NCBI GenBank assembly: GCA_013397795.1
Contig: VZTJ01005687.1
Span: forward strand, 79,622 to 143,621
Length of the DNA stretch: 64,000 bases
Direction of reading: 5' to 3'
From: Orthonyx spaldingii
Taxonomy: Eukaryota; Chordata; Aves; Passeriformes; Orthonychidae
The notes under the pieces: model-generated
What the model was told of the DNA's origin: nothing
The model's database searches: none
Seen by the model: only the letters and a program-made list of their open reading frames with translations
In this document: positions 1-11,691 of the stretch, piece by piece
How positions within the stretch are numbered: position 1 is the first letter of the stretch
Layout: every line of letters starts with the position of its first letter
Translations under genes and position numbers: made by a program

Positions 1-3000
1 TCTATAAAAGCAAACATGGTACAGATACCTTCTGTTAATATTTACTCTTGTGTGAGGAAATACAATTTACTGGTTATAAACATACTGGAGACACCTTATC
101 TTTTCAAAGCCATTCAGAAATTTAAAAGGCTAGGGTGTACACCATTTACTAACAAAAGAGTAACCACCTACTTAATGTTTTCAGAGGATGCTGTATTTTT
201 ATGTAGTAGTTCAGGCATGAGATTACTTAAAACATCTAAGATAAAGCATTCCTTTAAAAAGAGTAAAACATTGCATACACCTGAATTTGTAACAGAGCTC
301 GTTTTGACAGCAAAGTAATACAATTCTGAAACAGCCTGCCATATATCTGCTTATTAATGTTTGTATTGATGGCTTGTAACAGTGTAGGCATCAAATTCTT
401 TAATCCAGGATTGCTGCAGTAAAATGTGTAATCATCCTGATTTTTTACCCTTCAGGGCTGAGTGCAAGAAAGAGATGATACAGTGCTACTTTCTGGTTTT
501 CAGCTATGCATACATTAGGGTCACCTTCCTTTTTCATTCCCTAGTTTTGCTTGCCACTGCACAGCACTATTTTTTGTGAAGTGTTTTGATGTAGATGCAT
601 TTTGTGCCACTACCTTGCGGTAAACATACTCCAAATTCAAAGTACAATAATTGCTTTCTCTTATTCTTCTCCTCTCAGATCTTATTTAGTACAGCGATTG
701 ATTAGGAAAGAAATGTCTTTTTAATTTTTATATCTTTTCGGACTGGCTGGTATAGGTACACTTAAAGGGAACACTTCCTATCAAACCATTATTGTCCAAA
801 GATATGCAATTTTAAATTGTATGTCTCCTGTTTGTTTTTTGCCAGAAGTGATTTCCCTCTCCTATTTCTTAAGCTACTCCATTACATAAAAAGAAAATAA
901 GATTTACGTTACCAGCCATGATTTTCATGTATGAGGGATTTTAAGTCTGTACTGGAATAGTTCAAATTGGATTTTGTGTATTGCTTTAACTCTGGCACCT
1001 GAAGCACATATAAAATTCCTTCTTCCTGATATGTTGATAGGTGTGTGGGAGAAATGGGAAAGTAGCTATGCAGGTCTGCATATGCCTGGACTATATTCTA
1101 CAAAAACATGCTAGGTCCTTGGTACAAATAAATGCTTCTGTAGTTCAGACAATAATGCTGCCATGGCCTATACAGATGAAAATCTAGCTCAGCACAATAA
1201 TCATAGAGAACAAAATCAACCCATTTGTACTGGGTTGGTTTTTAGTTGTTTTTCTGGTGGGGGAGTGGGCTTAATTTGAAGGGGGGTGTTTGTTATTTTA
1301 TGTGAAACAGTTTAATCTTTTGTGCCTCTTCTGTTTTATTACTATGATATTTCCTTCTGCTCATTCCAACTGAAATCCGGATGTGACTAGCTTCTACTCA
1401 AGGATTTGTGAAAGAAAACTAAAACAAAATAAAAATAGAAAAAATAAAAATAAAATACACTCCAGTTTCTGTGTGTACAGGAGTCAGAAAACTCAAAGCA
1501 GAAGGTTGAGCTGCACTGTTTCTCACTTGCATTGAATATACTACATTTTTGTGGCACCAAATTAGCACTGCATACAGCAATGCAAAAACACTTTAGAGCA
1601 TCAAGTATGGCTACTGAGAAAAATGTCACTTTGAATTTTTCAGAGCAAATGCTCTCTGAGTAGCTCATCCAAAGAGCTCCTCTTACATGGTGTATGTGAG
1701 AGTAGTTGTCTTCAGTACTGGAGAGCTTCTGATACTAATGTTTTACAGTGACCACAGTAGTGTTGAAGAGGGTTGAGCAGTCTGGGCTTGATGTGCAGCC
1801 AGCCAGTTCTGCCATATATTGACATGAGGATCCCCTTCCCAGACATAGCAAGAGATGAATCCTGGAGTAGTGTGCTGTAGAAGATCATCTCCGACAAGCT
1901 CTTAAATAATGCACTTGCCAAGTCTGCTTTTGAACCAAGAGTTACTGAACATAACCCTTGAGATTTCACATTTCTTCCAGTATTTGGACTACAGCGTTTC
2001 CACTGCACAGCAAGAAATTTTTATGTCAAAACCAATAAATGTTCTTACTCTTACCAAATGATTTTCTGTCCCAGTTACAAGGAAACAGTATTATAGTGTC
2101 TTTTTTTATTATTAAAAATGGTGTAGTCTGACATTTACAACATGTCCATAAACCTGCCATGGAGTGCAAAGAAGCTCTTCTGTGGGGTCACTTTGACTCA
2201 CGTGGTTATATTCTAAAATATTGCAGAAATAAATTTTTCCTTGTTTTGGGAGGGATTAACCTATGATATCATATGCACTGTACAAATTAAGGGGAGGGAC
2301 TGTCTAGTGGTTACTTCTGTATCTGTGGTTTGGACAGCTGATTGCCCCAAAATGCTAAAATTCATTTGAAGGATAAAATCAATAAGTACAAATATTTAAG
2401 GATTTAAAAAAAAAAAAAATCCGCTGTTGTACAGTAATTATATTGACCCAAACTGTCTTCTAATGTCATATCAAGGTAAGCATCTGTATTACACCTTCTT
2501 TTCATAGTCAAATAAAAGAAAGGGTGGAGGAATTTTAAACTAAGCTTCTTACCTTTCAATCAAATCTGCCTTTAAAAAATACCACAATGCTAGTGCCTGA
2601 AGAAGTAATTTTCTTGGTTTTATTGTCATTATTTCTTCAAAATTCTTGAAGAATTTTATAACAAATGTGCTGTAGTACAATCCACAGTAATGCCATAAAT
2701 GAGACTAGGTGATACAGCTGCGCTTAGCAGGTAGGGTTTAGACAATGCTATTAACATCGGGGAAAAATTACTTCATTTGGTGGTCAAAGGTGTTACCTCA
2801 TTTCCTGAGCAAAAGCCATATGGAATTTTAGCTCTGTATTTAAATGCACTGTCTGTCCAGTATGGCTTAGCGGTTAAAGTGGTTTCAGCAATTCTGTCTT
2901 GATTTTTTTTTTTACTGTAATTTAGAATGCATTTGATGAAAAAATGGTGATTAAGGACATCTCTGGTCCCAGGACCATGGGCAGGAGGTGATATGTGAAA

Positions 3001-4070
3001 TGGGTTGCTCTGCTTCTGATTCCAGCCTGTGCTCTGTGCTGCCTGACGTCTAGTGAAATGATTTGCATGAGCCCTGTGTAAAGTGTTTTTCTGTTCTTCA
3101 TGAAAGGCATTATCTAAAGGCTAGCTATCTGTTATTTTGAAAAATTTGTCACAGCTATATTGAAATATAGGGAGACATTTTATGTTGGGAAAAGAACAAG
3201 GAGGACCTCTGGGGAATCAAGCATTTCAACTCCTTATCAAGCACCGTAAATGTGCAAATGAGGCAGTCGCACTGCTGTGTTATAAACTGTCAGTCTTCTG
3301 CTAGAGTGGGGAGAAAAAAAATCCTAAAATATATGATACAAAGATATTAGACTACCTTGTGTTTCAGCATGGCTTTAAGGTATTAGGTATGAAGTCCAAT
3401 TTGCACTCATTTTAGAATAAATAAGCATGAATCCCCTTGTGATATTAATGATGGTGTGGCTGACCACCTAACAAAAAAATAGCAGCTGAAAGAATGAGGA
3501 TAGTTACCAGGCTTTCTCCTCTGCAACACATAAAGCAATATTATCAAAAAAAATCTTCTCATTTTATAATCTCATGTGAGCAGCGATGTTAATATTTCAA
3601 TGAAAATATTTTTTCTAAAGATAAAAATGTTAATGTCATCCTCCCATTTACCTATGCACACGTCTTTGCCTGAATAAAAAAATTCCCGCCTCCATTGCAG
3701 ATTAGCTTATTTCATCCAAGCTTTTAAGAGTGAGTAGAAGAGCTTTTCTACGTCATTTCACTTTTAGGGTTTTTTGCAGGTTGTGTGTGACTCCGGCGGT
3801 ATTTTCTCACTTTTTCCTCCCCCACTGAGAACCGTCCTGAAGCTGATGTTCAGTGCTCCAAAGATGCTCTTGCTTGTGGCTTGGTCTTGATCTCAGGGGT
3901 TGCTCAGTGAATGGGAATGGGAAGCATTCACAGGATCTTGCTGGCTGTAACTGCTGTGACAGCTGTTGCAGACTTGCTTATGCCTCCTCCTTCCTCTGAG
4001 TAGTCTTAAATAAAGAGATGCAGTAGGAGCAGTCCTCTGTGCAGCTGACCCTTCTGCTTTACCAAGTTTC
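1..4070. other. Single-copy AT-rich DNA, no gene recognised
   Basis: No interspersed repeat or coding exon is recognisable. Open frames here (for example 16-318 plus, 1387-1668 minus, 1712-2008 minus) are under 101 codons, have no family resemblance and are compatible with chance. Short A runs occur near 2406-2420. The part from about 3650 to 4070 is somewhat richer in GC but gives no recognisable product. Confidence 0.6.
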
Positions 4071-4074
4071 ACAG

Positions 4075-4690
4075 GTGCTCATCATCTGGAAATGACAGAG
4101 GAGCAGGAGCTAGGAGTCCTAGGTAGGCTCAGTGTGCCGGTGGGAGACAGCCATGAAAAAGATAAATGTGATACAGGATGTGTCTGGAGAGGCATTTGCT
4201 GCAGAAATAGGGAAGTATTGCTGCCATTATACAAGGCACTGGTGAGACCTTGCCTAGGATAGTGAGTACAAACCTAGTCACCCATGTTCAAAAAATCTTA
4301 ATTGAGAATGGGACTGATAGGGAGGAGGGCGTACCCTACTGGGCAGACTGGAAAAACAAGGAGATGGAGAATGTATCATGTAAGAAAAGCCTATGTCCTT
4401 TTATTCCTACAGGGTGAAAGACTGAGAGCAGATACAAGTGGCATCTAAAAATACTGCAAATGTCAATTCATCATGAGTGACGGTATTACAACTGAAAGAT
4501 AAATCTAGCACAAAAAATAACAAGTGAGGGAAAAAGGTGTAACCTGGACTTAAAGAGACTGTTAAGAGCAGGCTACCTGACAGTGGTTTTCTAATACAGA
4601 GATGGCCAAGCAAAAGCAGACTACTTTTAGGACAGAGCATGATACATTTAGGAAGATGTGCATGTGATTGCAGGATACTGACCTCCATAG
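4075..4690 (+). mobile_element. Ancient CR1 LINE remnant (RT C-terminus to 3' region)
   Basis: The stretch around 4075-4260 reads like the C-terminal part of CR1 ORF2 in nucleotide form: an AGGAGCTAGGAGTCCT-type block, then GACAGCCATGAAAAAG, then TACAAGGCACTGGTGAGACC and a degraded GTCACCCATGTTCAAAAAA. Together these correspond to the segment before and after the usual LVRPHLEYC-like motif of CR1. No frame is kept open. The degree of decay and the variant sequence point to an old CR1 lineage (L/X/Y-like), not the younger subfamilies later in the window. The downstream edge near 4690 is approximate; 4407-4688 is only loosely alignable. Confidence 0.6.
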
Positions 4691-6514
4691 TTCATATTTG
4701 TCTTACAGCTTTTTTACATGCTTGTTCTGCATATAAAAACCATGTATAATCATAATGGAATGAAGAGGTGTTTATTTTGGAAAGAACTTTGGTGGGTGAA
4801 GAGAGTGGGAAAGAAGGACTGTCAAACAGAAAACACTCAATTTGGAGTGTTTCTGTGCAGCTGAAAAATGAACAATTCTGCTAGGTCTATTTATTATGAC
4901 ACTGCTTATCTAAAAACAATAGTAAAAAAGAAAACACATAATTCAAGCATAAAAATGCAGTGTGTTCTGGCCTACTTAGACTCACTGGGTTTTACTCCAT
5001 CAGCCCAGACAGATGATCTGGTTTCTCTTATAGGTCAAAAGTGTTTGGATTTTGAGCTTGGAGGTTCAGCAGATGCTTTTCCACCATGTCTGTTGTTGGT
5101 CATGTCCATAGCACTTGGGTTCAGTGGAGTGTCCCAGACTGCAGCTGTGCAGACTGATATCTGTAAGCTGCTCAGAATAACCTCAAGGGGAGAGAGGGAG
5201 GATGATCTTGGCTACACAGGAGGGAAGCAAGATAATTACAGCTCGGTGTAGTCAGTCGTACTGACTGCTACTGTGCACTGCTGTGAGAGATGTGGCTTGA
5301 GGACAAGGATTGCTGAGGATTCCTTCACCTACCATGTCAGGAAGTGTAGGGGAAAAGGGTATTAAAAGCCAAATTGTTCAGTGTGAAACACAGGCAGCCT
5401 TCTCCCATCAGGCTGAATTTTACTAGCCTTGGCCTCTAGACCAGGCATTTCTTTTCTTAATGTGTAATAAAAGGAAAAATTTCTGATCCTGAGACAAGTG
5501 TTTGTATACTTCATTCTGGGCATGTCTGCAGCTGGAAGAATGTGAACATGGATGTACAGGCTTGGTGGATCACTGTGGGAGTTGTTTCATATGAACGACC
5601 TTATTTTCTTTTTTTTCCACTCCCCTCCCCTCCCCCCCCCCCCCCTCCCTTTTCAAATGTAATATTTTCTGAAGCTGGATTTCAGTCCACCGGAGACATC
5701 ATTGTTCACCATACTGCATAGCTTTTCCAAGAACTTGTTTAATGTATCAATGTGCAATTTTGACAATGTGAGGAGATTGTGAACTGAGTTTTCCTTGGCC
5801 TCACATCAGTTTCAAGCATGAAGGAAAAAAGTCTGATGCAATTAAAGTTAGGTACTTAAAATGGTACCCAACTGGAATGTAGCAGGTTGATAAAGGAATA
5901 CGCAGAAGAAATGCAACAAATGGCTGGCTGAATTTTGACTGCAGAAAATGGTGACAAGGCTGACTGTACCCGTTCTATTAAAAAAACCCATACAAACCCT
6001 CAGCACTTCAAAAGACAATCTTCTGTTTTCCTGCACTTTGAATTTATCATAATTGTCATCTGTTTCCCAAGCCCCTTGTTCACGCTGTGGAAGTAAGATT
6101 TCTTGAGAAGAAAGGTCGTGAAATTACCGTGGAGCATTTAGGTTCTTTTGTTATCCCTTACTGAAATATTGAGTCACCTTGGTGGCACTGAAATTTTTGA
6201 GACTTATGGAGCATACTTCTTTTCTGCCTGGCAGTCCTGACTGTCTGGGTACGAGGGGACTCCAGGACATAACTGTATGGTTTTCATATGATCTGGTGAT
6301 CTTTTCTCACTGCATATCTCCTGTAGTTTTATGACTTACAGGGGCATTTCCATGACTGTGGTAATGGCATGGGAGGCAAAGAAATCTGTCTTCACCCCAA
6401 AGCATGTAAAATATCCTGAATAGGTTGTAAAATGGGAGCAATTTTGAGTCCTTACAACGGTCTTTTCTCAGGCTCCTCCATGTCATTTGATACGTGCTCT
6501 GTCTCTGAGTTGTA
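4691..6514. other. No gene recognised; single-copy DNA
   Basis: A 127-codon open frame at 4868-5251 (plus) has low-complexity-free sequence but matches no family I know. It lacks any supporting context such as splice-site pairs or a second exon, so I do not call it. The only structured element is the pyrimidine tract listed separately. Confidence 0.55.
5602..5654. repeat. Polypyrimidine tract with 14-C run
   Basis: A T-rich block passes into CCCCTCCCC units and then a run of 14 C at 5632-5645. Low complexity; such tracts can adopt triplex structure and vary in length. No function is shown by the sequence. Confidence 0.85.
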
Positions 6515-6920
6515 ATGGTGTATCCAGGTCTGGGGGCCTCAGCACAGGATGGGCATCAACCTGTTGGAGCAAGTCCAGAGGAGGCCACCAAGATGATTAG
6601 CGGCATTGAGCAACTTTCCTATGAGGAAAGATTAAGAGAATTAAGTTTATTCAGACTTGAAAAGAGAAGACTCTGGGGAGATCATATAGCAGCCTTCCAG
6701 TACCTGAAGGCATCCTGCAAGAAAGATGGAGAGAGACTCTTTACAAGAGCAGGTAGTGACAGGACAAAGGGCAGTGGCTTCAGACTGAAAGAGGGTAGGT
6801 TTAGATTAGATATCTGTAAAAATCCTTTATGATGAGGGTGCTGAGAAAGGCACTAGCACAGATTGCTCAGAGAAATTGTGGATGTCCCATCCTTGGAAGT
6901 GTTTAAGCCTTGGAAGAGTG
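6515..6920 (+). mobile_element. CR1 LINE fragment lacking its 3' end
   Basis: The sequence follows the CR1 ORF2 C-terminus. An open frame (6515-6832) contains ATKMISGIEQLSYEERLREL and then SLFRLEKRRLWGDHIAAFQY, which is the conserved CR1 tail (usual form RMIRGLEHLSYEERLREL, then a LFSLEKRRLRGD-like block). The following untranslated part (AGACTGAAAGAGGGTAGGTT and the CATCCTTGGAAGTGTTTAAG block) is present. The terminal block GCAACCTGGTCTAGTGGAAG..CCTTCCAACC and the ATTCTATG repeats are absent after about 6920. CR1 normally loses its 5' end on insertion, so the missing 3' end implies a later deletion. Many substitutions; not functional. Confidence 0.85.
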
Positions 6921-7023
6921 GCCACATTACAACCCGCCCCTGAATGCAAACGTAACTGAGGTTCTTGTTAATAGATCCTTTGGGGCAGAATAACATGAGA
7001 CAACACTGAATAACTAGAGCTTT

Positions 7024-7024
<1 letters not shown>

Positions 7025-7058
<34 letters not shown>
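7025..7058. repeat. (GA)n dinucleotide microsatellite
   Basis: About 17 uninterrupted AG/GA units directly downstream of the CR1 fragment. Likely polymorphic in length. Confidence 0.95.
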
Positions 7059-7060
<2 letters not shown>

Positions 7061-7187
7061 AGATATTGTGGTTTTATTTTAGAACAATTTTGTTGCACTT
7101 GAAGGGAGATACATAGCCATTTTGGTTATTATCTATAGAAATGCAAAAGTATAAAAAGTAGAAAAATATCACTTTAGAAAATATATA

Positions 7188-7296
7188 AGGGAAAGAAGGC
7201 AGGAAGGCAGGCAGACAGGAAAGGAAGGCAGGCAGACAGGAAAGGCAGGCAGACAGGAAAGGAAGGCAGGGAGGCAGGGAGGGAGGAAGGGGGGAG
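7188..7296. repeat. Purine-rich GGAA/GGCA/GACA satellite, left flank of gap
   Basis: About 110 bases composed almost wholly of A and G with scattered C. The units GGCAGGCAGACAGGAAA (17 bases, sometimes followed by GGAA) recur three times between about 7206 and 7265 before passing into GGGAGG repeats. It continues into the assembly gap, so the true array is longer than what is visible. Confidence 0.9.
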
Positions 7297-7723
7297 NNNN
7301 NNNNNNNNNNNNNNNNNNNNNNNNNNNNNNNNNNNNNNNNNNNNNNNNNNNNNNNNNNNNNNNNNNNNNNNNNNNNNNNNNNNNNNNNNNNNNNNNNNNN
7401 NNNNNNNNNNNNNNNNNNNNNNNNNNNNNNNNNNNNNNNNNNNNNNNNNNNNNNNNNNNNNNNNNNNNNNNNNNNNNNNNNNNNNNNNNNNNNNNNNNNN
7501 NNNNNNNNNNNNNNNNNNNNNNNNNNNNNNNNNNNNNNNNNNNNNNNNNNNNNNNNNNNNNNNNNNNNNNNNNNNNNNNNNNNNNNNNNNNNNNNNNNNN
7601 NNNNNNNNNNNNNNNNNNNNNNNNNNNNNNNNNNNNNNNNNNNNNNNNNNNNNNNNNNNNNNNNNNNNNNNNNNNNNNNNNNNNNNNNNNNNNNNNNNNN
7701 NNNNNNNNNNNNNNNNNNNNNNN
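7297..7723. other. Assembly gap (427 N)
   Basis: Unresolved bases flanked on both sides by purine-only microsatellite sequence. The gap almost certainly lies inside the repeat array; its length may be an estimate and not measured. Confidence 0.98.
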
Positions 7724-7791
7724 GGAAGGAAGGAAGGAAGGAAGGAAGGAAGGAAGGAAGGAAGGAAGGAAGGAAGGAAGGAAGGAAGGAG
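7724..7791. repeat. (GGAA)n tetranucleotide array, right flank of gap
   Basis: About 17 perfect GGAA units run from the gap edge to 7791, then stop abruptly at GCCACACCCC. This is the perfect, presumably youngest, part of the same purine-rich array. Confidence 0.95.
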
Positions 7792-9724
7792 CCACACCCC
7801 ACTTTACACCTATTTTCTCCAACTCTTTTTTACCTCTTGACCTTTTCTTCAAAATCTTCCCTTCTCCATACTGGGATTAAACATGCTCAAACTGAGAATG
7901 CATCACCACTATCCACAGCCTAACTAGAAAGAAAAACCTGCAGTAGAAGACTTGAATTTGTCCATTATTACTTGACAATAACATGTTCCAGACCAAGAAC
8001 AACAGAATTACTCAGATCCCTCTAACCTGAATTTTTTGTTGGACATTATGTATTGACACACAAGCCTTTCAGCAAGATAAATGTGATTACCATGAATAAC
8101 CATAAGAGGTCTGAGTTATATCTTAACAAAAAACTACTGTCAGAAAAACAAGGCTTTAAAAACTGTGAAATACAAGACTACAAGAAGACACTGTATGAAG
8201 CTTCCTGAGCAGATGCTGGGAGGAAAGATCAGTCAGCTGTTCTTTAGACCTTTTTGAAGAAAGGTTTGATCAAAGGCACTGGACAAGGAGGTTGTTGGAA
8301 AGTGTCCTTGTGCTGAAACACTGATTTCTTGACTTTGCCTTACAAGCCTTACGCGTCTGATCTCTCCCAATTATGTGCTTATCTTTCTTTCCCTTCTTGC
8401 TACAAATGAATTGAAGAATCTTATCTGTCCCTGTAACAAACAAGTGAGATTGTGGGGTTTTAAGACTCTCTAGGTTGAATTATCTGTATTACTGGAAGAG
8501 ATATGAAGAAGTGAAGCTAGTTCGATAAATTATAATAGTGAATGGGTAAGCAACTGTTTAAGTGTAACTGTATTACCTACTACAAAATAATCCATTTTCC
8601 CTTAGCAAATAAACTTTAAAATAAATAAAATCAGCAGCTTAGTTATTAATGGTGGCAACTTCTCAGTAAATAGAAAAGTAGCTTTGCTTCCCTAAACCAT
8701 ATTTTGTACCTTGTGACATAGGGTGGATCTGTAGCTAAACTTCCAAATTGAAATCTATCTCTCTCAAGCGATTAGTTTCAACAAATGTGCCACTCACATG
8801 ATCCTAGACTTAATAGTCATGGGTGCATAATATGGCTAAGAGAAGGTATCTGAAAATAGAAAAAGAAAAAAAGTAAGAAGAAAATTTTCTGTTCTTTCTC
8901 CAGTTTTTGTTCAATATAATGAGATATGATCCTAAATAAAGGAGAATATTGTTTGTATAGAAAGTCCCTTTCAAGGGAGTTACTTTCAATTTATTCAGTT
9001 TTCAATAATTTCACATTAGAAAAGTTGTGTTTACTGATATCACAACAGCCCCATAACAGGATTTTCTACTTAAACTTCCTACCTTTACTTCTTGCTGGTA
9101 TCCACATGTAGCTATCCCCTTTCTTCAGCTCTATCTCTATTGTACTTCACAGACTACTTTATTCTAAACAGTAAAGAATATTTTATATTTAGTCACAAAT
9201 ATGACAGATTTATTAGTATGGCAGTTATTGTGGACCTTGTAGAAAATCAATTATTGGTGAAACTGTTTGTGGAACTGATCAAACAAAAAGATCTCTTTGC
9301 AAACCAGATTGGTTTGAGTGAGAACACATGCCAGAAGAAGATAATGTTCCTAGGACTTTAAAATCTACAAATAACATTTTGAATTATTTCACTAATACTC
9401 AGTCACAGCAAAAGAAAAAAAAAACCAAATACTGATTTTATGCCCTAAATTACACATCACAAGCCTATCAAGATTTTATTTGGGATTGCTGTAATGTATG
9501 TTGAGAGAAACTGATGTTGATAGTTAATTTCTGTATAATATGCTTATCCCTTTTTTTCCTTTTCCTTCTCATTCCTGAATCTTTATCACAATACAAATTG
9601 AAATAAAGTTCTTGGTTATGTTTTAAATTTATAAATAATTTCTCTGTATTTGCCATTTTGATCATTTCCTCTTTGCACCTTGTGTGGCCTTCAGGCAGAG
9701 AGTCACCTAACAATCACAAAATAG
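7792..9724. other. Single-copy AT-rich DNA, no gene recognised
   Basis: Nothing recognisable. Open frames at 8926-9111 and 9092-9361 (plus) and 9468-9713 (minus) are short, AT-driven and match nothing I know. Confidence 0.55.
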
Positions 9725-11030
9725 CATGCAGGTCCAGAAGATTTTCTAGTCCTTCGTCCTTTCTGGTCACAGAATCAGCTGTGCTCGTGATATCCGGATG
9801 AGACAGATATTCTTTAATCTATTTAACAATAATCAGAAAAACTTTACAACTTCTATAGTATATTTAGTTTTTATGACATCCACCCTGAACTTTCCTTCGG
9901 CCAATGTTAGTCTACTCTTTCCTAGTCTGTCCTTCGTATACCTGTGGAACAGAACTCATCCTTAGGAATATGAAGACTGTTATCATACCTTCCCTCAGCC
10001 TTCTCTTCTGTGAGCTAAACAGATGACTTGTTCCGATGTCTGATCACACAACAAAAACTCCACAACCTTAGGCTTAAACAGAATTGTTTCTATCCAGCTT
10101 TTACTTCTTGTATGGTGTCCTACCACTGAGAAGAGCCTTGCTCCATCTTCTTTAAAAACTTCCATCTAATACTTATGCACTCTGTTAAGGATTCCCCTGA
10201 GTTTTTATCTCCAGGCTGAAGAGTCACAGGTCTCTTGACTTCTCAGTATGTCAAATACTCCAAAGCCTTCGTGTTTGTGACCATTTACTGGATTCACTGC
10301 TGGATGTCCATATGTTTCTGTACTTGGGAGCCACAGTCTGGACACAGCGCTCAGTTGTGTCTCACCAGAGGAGGGATTATCTCCCTCCATCTTCTGGTGA
10401 GCCTCATCCTAATGGAGCCCAGGAAGCTGTTGGCCTTCTTTGCCAGTGGGATGTATTGCTGGGTCATGGTCCACTTGTTGTCCACCAAGATTCTAGGGTT
10501 GTTCTCTGTTAGTTCCTTACCATTTAAGTAGCCCCGGTCTTGTAATTGTGGATGGATTTATATTTATGCAGGGTCAGGACTTTACATTTTCCCTTGTTGA
10601 ATTCCATGCGGTTCCTGTCAGCCCATTTTTCCAGCCTGTTGGCATCACCCTGGATGGCAGTACAACCAGTTGTTATTTCAGCCACTTCTAGCTGTGTATC
10701 GTCAGCAGACTTTCTGAGAGTACACTCTACATCAGTATCCAACTCATTAATAAAAAGAAGCAGTACTGTACCCAATATTGACATGTGGGACACAGCACAG
10801 GGGATAAGGCTTCTGATTAGTGCCCTCCAGATGGACTTTGGGCCACTGATCAGAACCCTTAGAGCCCCACAGTTCATTCACTTTTCAGGGGACTTCACGA
10901 TCCACTTACCTACTTGATAGTTGCTCAGTTTATTATGTGAGACAGTATTAAACGCCTTCATTTCAATTTGTGATAAGCTAACTGATATCCTAGTCTTTCT
11001 TGTATTTAGTAATTGCATTCTCCAGCTTTT
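9725..11030 (-). mobile_element. Old CR1 LINE, minus strand, RT domain to 3' region
   Basis: Read on the minus strand the region runs from CR1 reverse transcriptase (about 11030 down to 10530), through the ORF2 C-terminal part (10530-10250), to a much decayed tail (10100-9725). Landmarks are the segment equivalent to KAFDTVPHNKL near 10960-10920, the RT catalytic region near 10700, and a CAACAGCTTCCTGGGCTCC block (10417-10435). The left part (about 9990-10020) resembles old CR1-L/X-like 3' sequence (ATATGAAGACTGTTATCA on the plus strand), so two CR1 pieces of different age may be joined here. Both edges are approximate; frames are broken throughout. Confidence 0.8.
10524..10877 (-). pseudogene. 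CR1 ORF2 reverse-transcriptase remnant
   Basis: A 117-codon minus-strand open frame inside the CR1 element. It keeps the order of the RT palm region: FINELDTDVECTLRKSADDT corresponds to the usual FINDLD..ECTLSKFADDT (the two aspartates of the catalytic motif survive, Phe-Ala-Asp-Asp has become Ser-Ala-Asp-Asp). This is followed by a DANRLEKWADRNRMEFNKGK block typical of CR1 immediately after the active site. In functional CR1, ORF2 (about 900-1000 residues) encodes an endonuclease plus this RT and makes DNA from CR1 RNA at the target site. Here only a short, frame-broken palm segment remains, so it is inactive. Confidence 0.85.
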
Positions 11031-11169
11031 CCTATCTTGTATGTGTGCAGTTGATCATTCCTGCCCATTGATTTGCACCTTAGAGTTTCTAGCTGTTCTT
11101 CCATGCTGGCAGAGTATTGGTTTCAGGCCAAAATCACAGGATAAGCTTGCCCTTCAGCCACAATACTGG

Positions 11170-11241
11170 AAACAAAACAAACAAACAAACAAACAAAACA
11201 ACAAAAAACCCCAAAAACCAAAAGCCAAACAAACAAAAAAT
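11170..11241. repeat. (AAAC)n-type A-rich simple repeat
   Basis: AACAAAC units with scattered C insertions (ACCCC, CCAAAAACC). An open frame running through it (10921-11457) owes its length partly to this stop-poor sequence and is not a gene. Confidence 0.9.
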
Positions 11242-11691
11242 CCAACATGTAGAAACTTCAGAAATTTTCAGATGCACTATAATAAAACCACTACTCTCAA
11301 GTGCTATAAATCAAATGAATATAGCTGCAGACATTGTCACTGCTGTCATTTCAAGTCTGTCAGTATTTCTGCTTCCTCTGAACAGCTTGGAGATGCCACA
11401 TCTCCAGAGGTGAAATGTGACACGCAAATTGCCAGTCAGGACACTATTTTCTTTTAAAAGTGCCGATGGATTTATTATAATGGACTTACCTAGGGGAAAG
11501 CTCTGTACACAGTGCAGTAAAATGAAAGAGTTAAAAAGTGTTCACTCATGGATACATGTTAGGAATAAACCTCCTACCAGACAAAACATCATGAAGGACG
11601 ACAGAGTGACAGAGGATTTCAGTGAGAGAAATTTGCATGTACAACCTCTGCATCTCCTGAATACACTTTTCTTTGTACTGCTTTTGCCTTT
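11242..11691. other. Short single-copy interval before LTR
   Basis: No repeat or exon recognised between the A-rich repeat and the LTR start. Several short overlapping open frames on both strands have no family resemblance. Confidence 0.5.

Noticed and set aside
2860..2900. Possible tRNA A-box (GGCTTAGCGGTTAAAGTGG)
   Set aside because: No matching B-box, anticodon stem or acceptor pairing follows; it does not fold as a tRNA.
7074..7852. Minus-strand frames of about 200-240 codons with repeated Pro-Ser-Phe-Leu
   Set aside because: They are translations of the GGAA array and the run of N; not coding.
10921..11457. 178-codon plus-strand open frame, the longest gap-free frame in the window
   Set aside because: It runs through antisense CR1 and then the AAAC simple repeat; its length is a by-product of repeat composition.
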